From assembly GCA_009760855.2 (NCBI GenBank), contig WPIO01000021.1, positions 2,432,501 to 2,492,500 of the forward strand: a stretch of DNA of 60,000 nucleotides, given 5' to 3'. The stretch's first letter is position 1. Every line of letters begins with the position of its first letter. The DNA comes from Cristatella mucedo. Its lineage: Eukaryota > Bryozoa > Phylactolaemata > Cristatellidae. Of this stretch, positions 43,441-55,885 are shown piece after piece. The translations under genes were made by a program, and so were the position numbers. The notes under the pieces are model-generated. The model did no database searches. It had not been told where the DNA came from and saw only the letters and a list, made by a program, of their open reading frames with translations.

Positions 43441-45744
43441 ATATGCATGTATATAGGGCTACCTTTTTCGCTGCACGAACTTCTTGCATCTTTGCTACAT
43501 CGTTACTCTGACAATCAGTGACATAGTTTCAATACTTAGAGTTGGTCAATCCGTACACCGAAACTCTTTGATTTTTAGCAATCCCAGAACTTCTCGTTGT
43601 GGACTTTTGGCTTTAGGTAACTTATTTGCAATATTGCTGCTGCCTGCCTTTGTAGTGCATGTCTTTAACCTGAGTAATGATGCTCTCAGCAGCTGATGCA
43701 CAAACTCGACATGATTGCTAGTTGCCGCGCACAATTGAATGGAGCTATTGTGAGTTTGTAGTTCATCAACGTTTTCCCAATCAATCACAATATCGTTGCA
43801 CCAGTCATGAAAGTTCATAATGACTTTTAGTTTACGTGCCAAAGTTAAGCATAAACATATCATTGAACATTTTTGCAGAGCTAGCATGTATATGTAAGTT
43901 CTTCACTAAACCACTCTATTTTTGGAAAGAATACATACACGCACATTTTTGGAAAGTATGCATTCATACGAATCCATACAGATGGAAATCATTGCCTCCG
44001 GGTCTTATCCCAGGGATCTGGTGCCTGCTGTTCACGACCATGGTCGTGAACAGTTCAATGCCTATACCTCGGCACCTGGCTAGCGAGACATTGTTATGGC
44101 ACCGATACACGTGAGTATGCAGACGCTAGCATAGAATTAGTGCAAAAAAAAGGCCTCCGAACGTTATGATGATCTCTCAGCACATCCATAGCGAAGGCGT
44201 GCTTATTGCGTTGCGGTAGAGCGACCGGAGCGTAACTCGACAACCACGTCGATACTTTGCAATATAAGTCAAATTCCTCCCTTAGTTTCTTAACCTAATG
44301 CGTCATAATTAAATTGCTACTCATTACTTTTGATTTGTAATAAATCACTTGCTTTCAAACGCCGAGCAATGCCAACAGTAAGTTTCAGCATCCGGATGTA
44401 CTTTCATGGCCCCTTAAAACTACAATCGAGCTGATACTGACGGTTATCGTATTTACTAAACCCTAAACATCGATGCTGGCAAAAACACAGCTTATTTAGC
44501 GTGCTCTGAAGTTGATTTCTCATTTCAGAGTTGTCCCGATTTGCAGCAGTATAGTGCTTCAATAATTTCTAACGAATATTTTTTAAATGTGCATGTGTTT
44601 TTTTAATACATGGATGACATTTAAACTGTTGGACTCATGGGCTTCTTTACCTAATGTTTTTTTTTTTTATTAAGTATGGTTTAGTTTAAGCATAAATAGA
44701 GACCGGATATTGTTAATAATAGCAGTCTTGAGATGTTCTTGCAGACCCTAAATAGAGTTGGCCGGCATAAGACATGTTGATTCTTTAATCGTAACATGCA
44801 AAGCGCGTTGCATTGTCATTTGGGAACGCAAAGATTAGGTCAAAACTCTATTTCCTTTTTCCAGAAATTTGCATTAGAAAAAGCAAGGTATATTTGCATT
44901 TGGTAGTTTTGGAGATTTCAGTGGGACCATAGCACGCACGATGCAATGACGTTGCAGGACTTTTTTCCCAGGAAGTAGAACAGGGAATTAACTAATACGA
45001 ACTTCAGTGAAATGTGGCCAATTGAGAGGCATTTATCTATTGATTTTAATAAATAAATGCTACTCAACTCAAAACGGACACAATACGATTAGTCAAAACT
45101 ACGAATTGTGTATGAAACTTTCTAAATTACGTCAGACCTGACATCCACTCTTCGACCGATTGCTGTAACAATGCAAAAGCCTTAATCATGATCCATTAAC
45201 CCTAACGAAGCCCCCCCCTAAGGAATAGTCCACCTTCGGCGAACGGCTGCCCCAGGCTATTCGTGCTCTATTTACTGGCCGTACATATGTGTATACGCGC
45301 TATATTGTGCCCCTTTTCCAGCTGTCACAGCCAAAAGTGAACTGCGTTTGGAGCAGTACTATCTTTAGCTTTTGTGCAAGTTGCAGTCGCCAGGGTCGCA
45401 GTAATTAAGGACTCTGCCATCGCCACACTTATTGAATCCTGGGACCATCCTATCTAATCCATGCTGTAGGTCATTTTCGGAGAAGCAATGAAGTATCTTG
45501 CAGTGGACATAGCTCCCACGTACACTATGGTACTTAATTGAACTAGCGGGTGGTTCACTGCGTATCCGTCTCCAAAACTTGTTTCAACTTGCATGAAATG
45601 GGAAATGTGATTTGAACTTCTTGAATTTGCCGTTTATTCATAAGTATTCAGTAAAAAAAAGAGCCACTACACCTCGGTTCGTGCGCGCGGCAGCGGCGCG
45701 AAGAAGAATAACGAGTATTGGCGATGACCCCCAAAACGCGCGGT
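43441..45744. other. Unassigned intergenic sequence
   Basis: Contains a 26-bp perfect palindrome (44028-44053). Frames such as 43546-43887 on the minus strand show no recognisable domain. Confidence 0.45.
44028..44053. repeat. 26-bp perfect palindrome
   Basis: The half-site ctgttcacgacca is followed directly by its exact reverse complement, with no spacer. Confidence 0.95.
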
Positions 45745-45865
45745 AGTATTGTAGAATTAGTATTGTAGCATTGTAATTGTAATAGTATTGTATTGTAATA
45801 GTATTGTATTATATTGTAATAGTATTGCAGTATTGTAATTATAATTGTAGTATTGTAGAGGCGAA
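45745..45865. repeat. TATTGTA minisatellite
   Basis: Variable tandem units of 6-12 bases built on tattgtaatag and tattgta. Confidence 0.95.
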
Positions 45866-46130
45866 GTCTGTATTGTACGCTGGTGAAGCCGATGAAATAC
45901 GCGGGCGTCCGTATTGGTGCAGTGGCCGTCGTGCGTGCTGCTCTGGAGAACGTGATGACAAGAGAGAGAAGAGAGTGCGTACAGGCTGACGCACAGGCAG
46001 AAAGTCAACGGCGAGGCAAGGATACGTCACGTGCCGGCATAGAGCGCTCCCGTTGGGCGGATGGAACGTCGGCTGGGTGGGGGGGGGGGCAGCGGAACAG
46101 CGGATGGCGGTGACGCGCTCACAAAGGTAT
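45866..46130. other. GC-rich island, unassigned
   Basis: GC-rich stretch following the minisatellite, with an 11-base G run at 46079-46089. Overlapping short frames exist on both strands but none is recognisable. It could be a small CpG island. Confidence 0.35.
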
Positions 46131-47514
46131 TAAGGACGGCCGATGTAGTTCCGACTTATGGCATCTTTTGAGAGCTGGTTGGTAGATTTTAACGGTCTTA
46201 TAAGGCCAAGTAAGTCTTAATGGGGTGTATATATCCATATAGCTAATTATGCGTGCGATAAATATCGCTTGCCGGCTAGTTTTGCGTACAGTCATAAGCC
46301 GCTCACTGCAGTTTCTGCTGTTGCCAACTGCCCGACTTCATATCTTAGAGAAGATGTCACTTCACTACGAATGGTGACCCAATCCAATTGAATTTAAATA
46401 TTTGTAATTTTTGGGATCCTTGACACTCCAACGATCACTCGTACGTATTGAACATTTTTATACCGACCTTTATGCTGACCCATTGTCCTGCACAAGGATA
46501 TATATCACCACACTTCTTCATTATCTTGCAAATGCCGCAGGTATATTGAGGTTGTTCTGATCAATGTTAAGATTTTAAGGACATGACCCTTGGTATTTGA
46601 TGGAAGTTTCTACGATTTTACATAGCAGCTTTGGCTGTTTCGTTGTTTTTTGCTTGACGAAATTTTCCACTGAGCTGTCAGAGTACTTTCTCGTAGTAGT
46701 CTTGAGTACCTTAAACAGTCTACAGATTTGCCAATTCATTTCCAATCACGTGAAACGTTGAAAATGAATATAAAGCTCTACTTATTCGTAAGACGGACTG
46801 CATATCTTGGTTTTAGATTTGGTAGGTATTTATGTAATTATATTTTATTGAACTTAATTTTGATGATGTATATTCGAAATATTAAGTTTAAGGATCCTTT
46901 TCAAAGATCCAGAACTTTAGGGGACAACATGATATTTGTGAGTGCAATGTTTAGCAGCTACCGAAAATAGGGGTTGCATATTATGTATTGCTACGTTTTG
47001 TGCTGTTATGTTTATCCAAACCTTAGCCGATACATAATCTCGCTGCATCAATGATCGAGTAAGGGTTTGAAAATAGACTGATGATAAAAAGTGAATCTGT
47101 TTTGAACCGCTTTAAAATAACTTTATTTCTGGTGTACGTAAATAGCAGCTTATTTGTTTGATATGTTCTTTCAGTAGATATGGTCACTATGCACGTTTCT
47201 CACTTTTGAGTTGGTGCACAAGTTTCAGCTGAGCTAGAAAGTATTACAAGATAAGATTCTTACGCTACAATGAACTTTTCGCAGTCACTGACTTGGGCAA
47301 TGCCTGATGCTGCTTTTGAAAAATGTCCGTAAATGCAAACCCCACAACTATTCAGCTGAGCTACTACGGCACGTGTGGTTGAAGAGGGGTCTCTTATATT
47401 AGCTTTACGTTCTTTAGTTGATGTATATAATTCGAAGTGACCATTTCTTCAACGGTAAAAGGACTAGTGGCTAACAAATGGCTTGATATTTTGTCAGTGT
47501 TACCAATTGTCATA
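46131..47514. other. Unassigned intergenic sequence
   Basis: AT-rich; the 80-codon frame at 46728-46970 has no recognised motif and is not claimed as a gene. Confidence 0.45.
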
Positions 47515-47935
47515 ATAATAATATATTTGTAAAGTGCCCTGAGAGGAAGAAAAATATTCCTAGAAACTTTACAGATGCTGTGCAAGCAACATCAGAAAAT
47601 ATAATGATTGATAGTAACGTTTGAAAGCAGCAGGCTAAGTGTAAGCATGCTCATGCGCACACGAATGATGAATCTCGAGGATCCGCGAAACTTTAAAAAT
47701 CAACAGATGTGTTGGACGCTTCTTTTTAAATGTTGTCATGTCAGGGGAGGTTGTGACGTTCGTCGGGAGTGCATTCCAGGATTTGGGAGCATATAAGCAA
47801 CAGGCACAGTATCCAAAAGTGTCGAGGCTCGTACAAGATACAGCTTGACCAATTCAGTCAGAATAGCAGGCTGTACGATTCTTAGACTGTCGGTGAAGTA
47901 GTTCTGATACGAAGGTTAGAGCCAGAGAATGAATA
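47515..47935 (-). mobile_element. Family-1 LINE 3' end, antisense
   Basis: Reverse complement of the hairpin tail (aaagtgccctgagagg), 3' UTR and C-terminal region up to the ISLxSNLRI context. Diverged. Confidence 0.75.
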
Positions 47936-48268
47936 ATATTGATAATAAAGAGGTATTATTAATTCAATATTATTAATCCTTTAGGTCTTTACCTATTTAA
48001 ATGCCTTTGAAGAGAATAACTCAGTGGAAGTGCAACTGAAGAGCCTGGCCCTGGCAGACAGTTTGTTTTAGCGTTGGTGTGCCGATTGGTGACTCATTGT
48101 GGCTGAGGCTTCGCTCAGCTACTCACTCAAGTTTGACTCATTTTATTCTTTAAATTGAATGTCTCGGATGTTTTGCAGTATCGAGATATTAGGATATTTT
48201 GCAAGTATAGGCTATTTTGTACATAAGTTGGACATATCTAGGCACCTGAGGGCAGAATGAAGTAAGAC

Positions 48269-48274
48269 TTTATT
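48269..48274 (-). terminator. Polyadenylation signal of the GPCR gene
   Basis: AATAAA on the minus strand beginning 14 bases after the TGA stop (48290-48288), implying a very short 3' UTR. Confidence 0.6.
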
Positions 48275-48287
48275 TAGTTACATGCTC

Positions 48288-49310
48288 TCACAAGGTCTCA
48301 CTGATCGCTGGAGTTGTTGTGACTTCGGATGTCCTTACATGTAAGCGAGAAATGAGGTGCACCAAGCAAGAGGAGACAAGTCTCTTAGTGCTAATTCTTA
48401 TGCTTTTGAGACAGAAAATGAAAATGAGAGGATCGCAGACCATGGCTACCGATACGAGACACGTCAGCCAGCCAATAATCATGATCTCTGAAGAAATCGT
48501 TTTCAGCTCGTCGAGAGCCATATAGACAAAAAGTGGCAAGTAGCAGGCAAGCGAGAGAAAAGTCACCAGAGCCATGACGCATTCAGCCCGGTATTGAGAT
48601 TTCCTTATATTGGATGTGTCGGCCTGCGGCATGTTCCTCATCAGGAGCCTCCGACCAACGATAGATAAGACATAGCCGTAAGAGAAGATAATGACAGAAA
48701 TCGTGAAGCACAGTAAGGCTACACCATATGCTATTAGCGAAAGGTTACTCTCGCCCTGTCTAAATGAGTGCCTATGGTTGCCTTCCTTCGTTTTGCCGAA
48801 GTATGCGTTCACCCGGTCGCAGATGGAGGCAGAGCCGTTCGGCCGCTGGTAGTTGTTGCGAAAGTCGCTGGTAGCAGCAGTGACAATGGCAGCCGACGCA
48901 ATCAAGTGGCCGAGGCCAGCTGCCCATGCTGCAGTTAACGCAGTATAGCAGCTGCACCTCGAGGTCCCTTTGGGGTATTTTAATGGCCAGAGAATGGATA
49001 ACAACTGCTGAACGGCGATAAAAGCAAGAGTCAACAGATTTGCGTTATAGCAAGCCACGAATAGCCAGTTTACTAAAATCCTAGCACAGGACTCAGATGA
49101 GTTAACCAAAAACCCATGATGCATTGCCATTGACAGGGCACCTACAAAGCTGCTCACTGAGAGGTTGAGCAGCCCAAGTCGAAGCCCTTGATTTATACTG
49201 CTGGATAGCAAGGCCGCCGTGAACAAAACGATGTTGGTGGCCATTTCAGCAGTAGATATGGTGATAAACACCACCCTCATTATCACATACATGCGAGTTG
49301 ATATTGGCAT
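48288..49310 (-). CDS. Single-exon rhodopsin-like (class A) GPCR, orphan, atypical motifs
   Basis: 340 codons with seven hydrophobic segments in class A order. The start is the ATG at 49310-49308; the frame stays open upstream only to a TGA at 49358-49356, with no other ATG. Family marks (residues from this start): N26 in TM1, NLSVSS at 49-54 in TM2, C75 before TM3, C164 in loop 2 (disulfide pair), W129 in TM4, CYLP at 256-259 in TM6, DPLIF at 293-297 in TM7, and WPLKYP after TM3. Departures: D2.50 is Ser54, the DRY motif is QQL (101-103), NPxxY is DPLIF. It should sit in the plasma membrane; ligand and G-protein coupling are unknown. The N terminus is very short (about 10 residues) without a glycosylation site, so an upstream exon is possible. 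The frame is uninterrupted, arguing for a live gene or recent retrocopy. Confidence 0.85.
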   Translation of the reverse strand: MPISTRMYVIMRVVFITISTAEMATNIVLFTAALLSSSINQGLRLGLLNLSVSSFVGALSMAMHHGFLVNSSESCARILVNWLFVACYNANLLTLAFIAVQQLLSILWPLKYPKGTSRCSCYTALTAAWAAGLGHLIASAAIVTAATSDFRNNYQRPNGSASICDRVNAYFGKTKEGNHRHSFRQGESNLSLIAYGVALLCFTISVIIFSYGYVLSIVGRRLLMRNMPQADTSNIRKSQYRAECVMALVTFLSLACYLPLFVYMALDELKTISSEIMIIGWLTCLVSVAMVCDPLIFIFCLKSIRISTKRLVSSCLVHLISRLHVRTSEVTTTPAISETL

Positions 49311-49679
49311 TAGGCTGGCTTCAGTTGACGAAAGATAGATGAATTCGGTCGTCACTCACGTGCTTCCGTTGCCCAAGTTTTAATGTTTGGTGTTGCAATT
49401 GTTTTGTACCTAGCTTGAGTTCATTCAAATTCAACGCAGTCAGATATACTGGTTCACAACTGTAAACAAATGTCCTGGGATCATCCTACTAATTAGCGAT
49501 CGAAAATCTGCTAAGCTCTTAATTAGAACTAAAATTCCTCCAATGCTCTTGAAATCTGTCTAAAGAATGCACTTATTGAATGAAGAGAAATTATTTATGA
49601 TGGCATTCGGAAGCACACAAAACACGGACAGTAGAATCATAGGAGAAACTTTAAGGTACGAATAAATATAACAATAATC

Positions 49680-50890
49680 CGACGTACCTCTGAAATATGG
49701 GGTACCTCAGCGCTCCATGCTAGCTCCGGTTCTTTTCACGGTTTTTACTCTCCCTGTTGCCGATGTGATTGGCAAGCACAATCTAGGCTTTCACTCCTAT
49801 GCGGAAGAAATTCAGTTGTACCTTTGATTTGATCCCTCCCAAATTTCGAGCACCTCGAATTCTCTCAACTCCCTTGCTGCATGTGATGATGACATCCCCA
49901 CATAAATGTCAGGAAAATTTCTTAAATTGAATGATGATAAAACTAACATACTAGTTATGGGCAAACCAAATGTGATTCAGAAATTGGAAAGGCTAACGAT
50001 AAAAATCGGCTCCGTGAGCATATCTCGTGTTGAATCTGCACGAAATCTAGCTGTCATGTTTCAAAGTGACATTTCGTCAGACAACCCTATCAGCTCTACA
50101 GTCAAGTCTGCCTACTTCGGCTACATACAATTTCTAAAATTTGAGCTTATTTAGATATCGATACCACATTTAAGTTGTTCCATGCATTTGTGACACCCCA
50201 TCTTGACTTCTGTAGTTTAATGCTTGCTGGCCTACCGACTTGTGCAATCAGGGGCTGACAGCTATTGCAAAACTCTGTAGCTAGGCTTGTCTCTCGTGAG
50301 CGTCGCAGTTGTCCCATCACACCACTTCTCGCCTATCCGCACTGGCAACCAGTCACGCAACGAATCGACTTCAAGGTTTTGTCACTCACTTTTAGGTCGC
50401 TTCATTGTTTGGCTCCAGCCTATCTCTCAGATCTACTCCCCCAACAGGACAAGCACCGTACCAGCCTTTCGGAATTCAACTGCTTACCAATAGATCGTAC
50501 AAACCTGTAATCTTTTGGAGAACGTGTCTTTAGATAGTATGCTCCCAAAGCCTGGAACTCGCTCCCGACTTGCGTCACAACATCCCCTGACTAGACCACA
50601 TTAAAAAAGAACCTAAAAACGCACATATTTAGGACAACATTTAGTGAGTCCTCGTAAATAGTTGTTAATTTGCTTATGCGTAGTGACACTGTGCATGTTG
50701 CCACTAGCCGCACTTGCATGCTGAGCCTGTGCATATCACCCCTAACCGTGTTATTCATCTTGTTTATCAAGCATGATCTCACTCATAAATTCGATTTCGT
50801 GTCCCTTTAAAGGAAATGCAAAGCGTCTAGAAAGAGATTGACTTCTCTGAGGGGGCTTTATCAAAAAGTATTATTATTATTATTATTATG
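49680..50890 (+). mobile_element. Family-1 LINE, decayed sense copy with mutated RT active site
   Basis: From motif B (VPQRSML in place of PQGSVL) through a catalytic block reading SYAEEIQLY instead of FYVDDTQLY, FLKLNDDKTNILVMGKPN, VESARNLAVMFQSD, the C-terminal region (50265-50620), 3' UTR and hairpin tail with an ATT repeat at 50870-50890. Multiple stops. Confidence 0.88.
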
Positions 50891-52339
50891 AGATGAATGT
50901 GCAGGATTTTTAGATCATTTTAATCAATACAGGTCATTGTAATTCAGGTCAAGGTCATGGCATAGGTAATTTGCACAGAGCATGAGGTTAAGATTTGCCC
51001 TGAGTTTTTCCTTTCACAGTTCCGCGTATTTAAAAATATCAGGTCACGAAGATTATCTAAAACCTTTTGTCTCAGTCAAACTGTGTCTTTGAAAATAATG
51101 CCGATAAATCTGATAAAATCTCAACTTTTTAACCTAAACAATTGTGAAATAAATTGAATTGTATCTTTGTGAAACTAATTTAGCTCGGCAAATATGTCAT
51201 GCCTAACCAGCCACATGAAAGGTATTTGTAAATTACTGCGAGGATTAGCTGTAACCCTGCCCATGTTCGAAAAAAGGACTGTTTCTAATATGGTGGAAGC
51301 AGATCAAACTAGTCCTTTTGACTCACCATGTTTTGACTGGTGTGAGGACTGCCATCATATTTTTCTCAGAATAGGCTTGAGCTGTATAACACTTGCTTTC
51401 TTATGACAAAGTACACTGTATATAACTTTGTTTGAGTAACATAATGTCGTTATCCTATGGGTACGGTATCCTATGGATACTGCATCATGACCGGTCGACC
51501 ATGATGCGAGCTAGGTGGATTATTTTATAATAAGTGGTAAACACCGCAATAGTACTTTTCCGTCAACAGAGTTGCCAATTATTCTTGAAATTATTGTGAG
51601 GCTAACAGTGGTGGATGTCGATAGTGTTGCTTAATTTGGCATCTTCAATTTAAGGAACTATGTGAAAACATGACCCATTGATAATTCCAGAAATTAAAAC
51701 TTTGTTCTTGAAAAGTTGAATATTGCCATCCTGGTCATTGCAGTCATGCTCTTTCCGCCAATCAGGCTGATTAGTGTGCCCAAAATTAGTAGATCACCGA
51801 CATCTGTTGCCTTACTAATACTCACAAGATATCGTTTTGCGAACGATTAAGCAGGGAAAGGGATACCTTCTAGATTCTTAGGGAAATTAAAATTCCCCTA
51901 GCTGTATTAGAGTGATGAACTTACTTGGGTATATGCAAATACTGTATTTCCTTATAGATGTTATATTAATCTAAGCAAATGACTCTATGGAATATTACAA
52001 CGCTGATCATATCTCAGTACTTTTAAAAATTCCTTTTAAAAATTCAATTTTTATTCTTTTCAAATTGCCTTCTAATTATTTTATCCATCGATTTGCTCAA
52101 GCTTCTGACTGAAGTCACTTTGCAGTGCCTCCAATCACCAGTATATCTTTTAGAGACAGAATATTTAGTTCTTATGATCATCAAGCTTGGACTCAATCCA
52201 GACTGAAGTCAAGTCCTTTTCAGTTCCGCATTGGATGCACCGAGTATAGGCGATGTTTTCTGACTGGACCTGGGTTTTCTTAGGGCCTATTTGTTGTATG
52301 GCATTTTCTTTACAATCTGTGGCAGGCCATACTATTTTT
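50891..52339. other. Unassigned intergenic sequence
   Basis: AT-rich; no gene or recognised repeat. Confidence 0.5.
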
Positions 52340-52500
52340 GGTGAGTCGTGATCGCACACTAGGTCAGCTTGTTGATTTTAGCAAACTCGGTCCCGAGATC
52401 ACGAGTTGGAATCCTGCAGTGAGCAATCCTTTATTGCCGCTGCAAGCGGTGGTGATAACCGTAAAGGCTCTACTGTCGCTATAAAAAAGAGACTGTAATT
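52340..52500 (+). mobile_element. SINE-A copy
   Basis: Head region ggtgagtcgtgatcgcacac, B-box region cacgagttggaatcctg, body cctttattgccgctgcaagc, ggtgataaccgtaaaggctc, end aaagagactgt. Confidence 0.8.
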
Positions 52501-54894
52501 TATTTTCTCTGTTTTTGCTCTATCCTGCTAACAATTATGTCATTAAAAAATATTTAATGTTTGCCGCTTCAACCTAGTAATATCGAAGATCTGCTTGCAC
52601 ATACTAATGAATCTAATGAGAGTAATATTGCGACACTATTGGGAAAAAGAAAACTAGCCATCGATGGGAAATGCAGGACCCTAAACATATGGCTAGGGGA
52701 GATTTGTATTTAGGAGTTGACTGGCTGGCACCTAAGAGCCTAAATTTAAGTATATCCAACAGGAAATTTTATAAATGGATCTAAATTTAAAAATCATACA
52801 GCAATCCCCCAAAAAATGCTAGCCAATGGTCGAATTTTTGTGTGAGGCCTTGTCTAACACTTAGCTTAATAATGAGGCTTACCTATCACAGTTTGTACAG
52901 ATGTATTTTTCGAAAGTTGCAGTTAAGACGAACTGTCAATGAGGATGTATTTAGCCAATTCCAGATGAACAGAGGGGACATTGCCTCTCTCAGTGGAAGC
53001 AAAGAAATCAAATTTAAGCCTCTGCTTCACCGTAGTACTGATGCGTCCACAACACATAAGCATGTGCCGCATGAAACAATTTATCAGTGTTCGTACTCGT
53101 ATCTACATACGTATTCGGCGGCCTTCGTGAACTTTGAAACTTTTTTCAAAATTTGATCGACTCACGCCTCTCTTTGCTTGTGAGACCAAAGATAAACAAT
53201 ATCCAAGCACGTGAATTACACAATGAGCTCCCGTGAAACACGCAAGGTCCTTAGAACAGCTCCATCACAGTGATGTTTGGTGGTTTCTGGGACATAACTA
53301 GGCAAAAACTTAGTAGTAAAGCTATTTAAGACCAGGGGTAGATGTAAAGAAAGGTTGGCAAGCAGTATGTATTTCATTGTCTGTATCTTAGCTGTTAGCT
53401 TTTGTATTTTCAAGGAGAATACTGAGACCTAAGCCCAGAAAAAAATGGGCGATGGCACCAACAGCAGCACCTTTTAAGTATCAATGCTTCTTTTTATGAT
53501 TCAGGGCAGCGAACGTTTAATCTCAGCAGTTCGCATTCTATCAAACTAAACAAGTTCAAATATTCACTTAAGTAGTGGCCAAAATTTTAACTTTCATTAC
53601 TGAGTAATACATGCATTGGATAGGAAATTAGCATAGATGTGAGTGCTAAATGATGAAAGGCACCCTAATTGCATTGGCGAATCTCAAAAAACGTACACTG
53701 CTAATTCGTAGGTGAAGCTAAAGACAGGGATGGTGATATGCCATGTAGCCTCACTAGAGTAGTTGGTAACCAAGGTAACCGAGATTTTCTCTTCACTCTT
53801 AGTCAGCTATGCCGGATTTCATTCTAAGCGTCTGTCCATAACAGTAATGGCTAAGTGGATTAAGTCTTTCCTGGCCGAATTTCTTAAAAGCCTAATTATT
53901 TGCGGATCATGTCTGGCCTTAAGGATCTTCACTATGAGCTTTTAAATTGAAAATTTAGGTTCACAAAACACCAGCTGACAGGTGCCGACTTTGGCCTAAT
54001 CCTACTACTTTCTGTCAATGTTTAATGGGCTCAACCAGCAGCAACTGAGACTCTCTGCGTGCAGATTTGGTGAACCATGACCAGTGGTGGTGAGCAATAA
54101 CAACAGCTCAGCTCAGCCGGACACATTTGAACAATTATATCTAATTGCATACCTAACACCCTTTGCGAAATCTCATTTATCATTGTGGGTTGCTTCTCGG
54201 GATAGAGCTTAGAAGTGCATGAAGCGAACTTGGGGGCGTGAGATGCTTCGCATCCACTGACCAATGTTTCCGCCATTATCTCTGATGCAGTAGATCTTTA
54301 AACGATAGCAGATTGCAAAATAAATGGTCACACAATTGATGCAGATAATGCAAGAACGAGCCACTGGCATGCTCCGGTTAAATAGTGATTGTTAGCCGGT
54401 TCTAATATTTCAATCTCGGACATCTTTCAAATTTATTGCTGACTGGATTGCATTCAGCTTGGCAGTAGACAAAAGCCTAGCCACACATTCGCTGAGCATG
54501 CACCAACGGGGAAACTTTTGAAAAGCAGCGAAGATTCATGGAGATGGGATTCGGATCAGTAATGCTCATAATTTTCTGATTCGTCGTGCTGCTTTATATC
54601 CTTCTGCGTATCCTATCCCTGGAAGTCAGTCAGGAAGCAACAATACATGTAAAGTGCAAGCTTTCTGGTTGAAAATTTAATTGCAATTAATTTAATATTT
54701 ACTTGTGCTATTTATTTTTAAAACGTCCTAAGATAACCTAATATGCATCCAGACATTTTAAATTTGCTGTACCCCTGGGCGAAAATGGGGCTGCATCAGA
54801 GAAGCTGCAACGTAAACATTGCTACAAGCAAAAGATGTAGCTGGGCTTTGACAGGTAAGCCATAAAGCCAAACTAGAAATGCACGATATTTAAC
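52501..54894. other. Unassigned intergenic sequence
   Basis: AT-rich, no gene recognised; contains copy 1 of the 115-bp direct repeat (53452-53566). Confidence 0.5.
53452..53566 (+). repeat. 115-bp direct repeat, copy 1
   Basis: Begins atggcaccaacagcagcacc and ends gttcaaatattca. Differs from copy 2 at two positions by eye. No terminal inverted repeats. Confidence 0.93.
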
Positions 54895-55012
54895 ATATTA
54901 TTTTTTTGCATAGCGCCCGAAGATAAACGAATAACTGTAGGTGGTTCATGTATGCTGCTGGTCGCAAACCCATGGCCTTGGCCGTCTAAGGTAATGACAG
55001 CTACAAAAGTTC
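54895..55012 (-). mobile_element. SINE-B copy, degenerate
   Basis: Minus strand: ccaaggccatgggtttgcga (B-box region), gcagcatacatgaa linker, tcgggcgctatgcaaa tail; order as in the 40.4 kb copy. Confidence 0.5.
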
Positions 55013-55132
55013 CCCCATAATACAGCTTTGTCAAATGACCTTATGAATTTTCACTACACGGAGCATTGCCAAAACATGTACTCATTGCAGCATCAATAGA
55101 GAGGGCTGTCAACTAAAGCGTAACTTGTGGCA

Positions 55133-55247
55133 ATGGCACCAACAGCAGCACCTTTTAAGTGTCAATGCTTCTTTTTATGATTCAGGGCAGCGAGCGTTTA
55201 ATCTCAGCAGTTCGCATTCTATCAAACTAAACAAGTTCAAATATTCA
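55133..55247 (+). repeat. 115-bp direct repeat, copy 2
   Basis: Same length and boundaries as copy 1, 1681 bp downstream. Confidence 0.93.
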
Positions 55248-55594
55248 GTAACTTTTGCCAGGCTATGAAGATACAAGGAGATTTACTACAGCATTCATAA
55301 CTGATCCATTCAGACAGAGGACCAGGGCAAATTAGCGTTACCGGCAGCCCAGTTCACAGTGTTGCCTAAAGTCATCAACTCTGACAGACGAATTGGAAAC
55401 GTAGGTTTCCGATTAAATCACTTCAGCATCTGCAATTGCCAGCACCGATTTGTCAATGGACATTAGGGAAAGCTATTACGCCGACCCACAATACCCATCA
55501 CTATTAGGCTCCATCATGAGTAGCCGAGGTGCAACACTAGTTTCAGTTTCCTTGTTTCCTCAGGTCATTTAAGGACCGTAAAATAGCTGTACCA

Positions 55595-55885
55595 TGCCAA
55601 TGCTTAAAGACCGTTCGCGAATGAAGCTTTTCTGCTCTGCAGGTCCTCGAACGTGGAACTCATTTTACTATTCCTATGCAACGACATCCGCTCTCCAGAT
55701 GCCGACTGTTACATATCCTTTCCAGCTGTCTTGACCTGCCACTTTCACGCTACCCACAGCCTCAACTGCCCATGTGACTTAGCTATGCTTTTGATTTTCA
55801 ACTTTTTCCTTGAGTAACTCTTTCGGCTACCAAATGTGAACCCAGAGCCAATTTTAGCTGCAAGCGTTTGCACTGCAGGTTGACA
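55595..55885 (+). mobile_element. Family-2 LINE 3' fragment
   Basis: Blocks tctgcaggtcctcgaacgtg, atgcaacgac, ctctccagatgccgac and ttgacctgccactttcacgc align in order with 19915-20040. Confidence 0.75.

Noticed and set aside
49308-49355. Fifteen-codon N-terminal extension of the GPCR
   Set aside because: It would start at GTG (49355-49353) directly after a stop. The first in-frame ATG is at 49310, so the shorter form is used.
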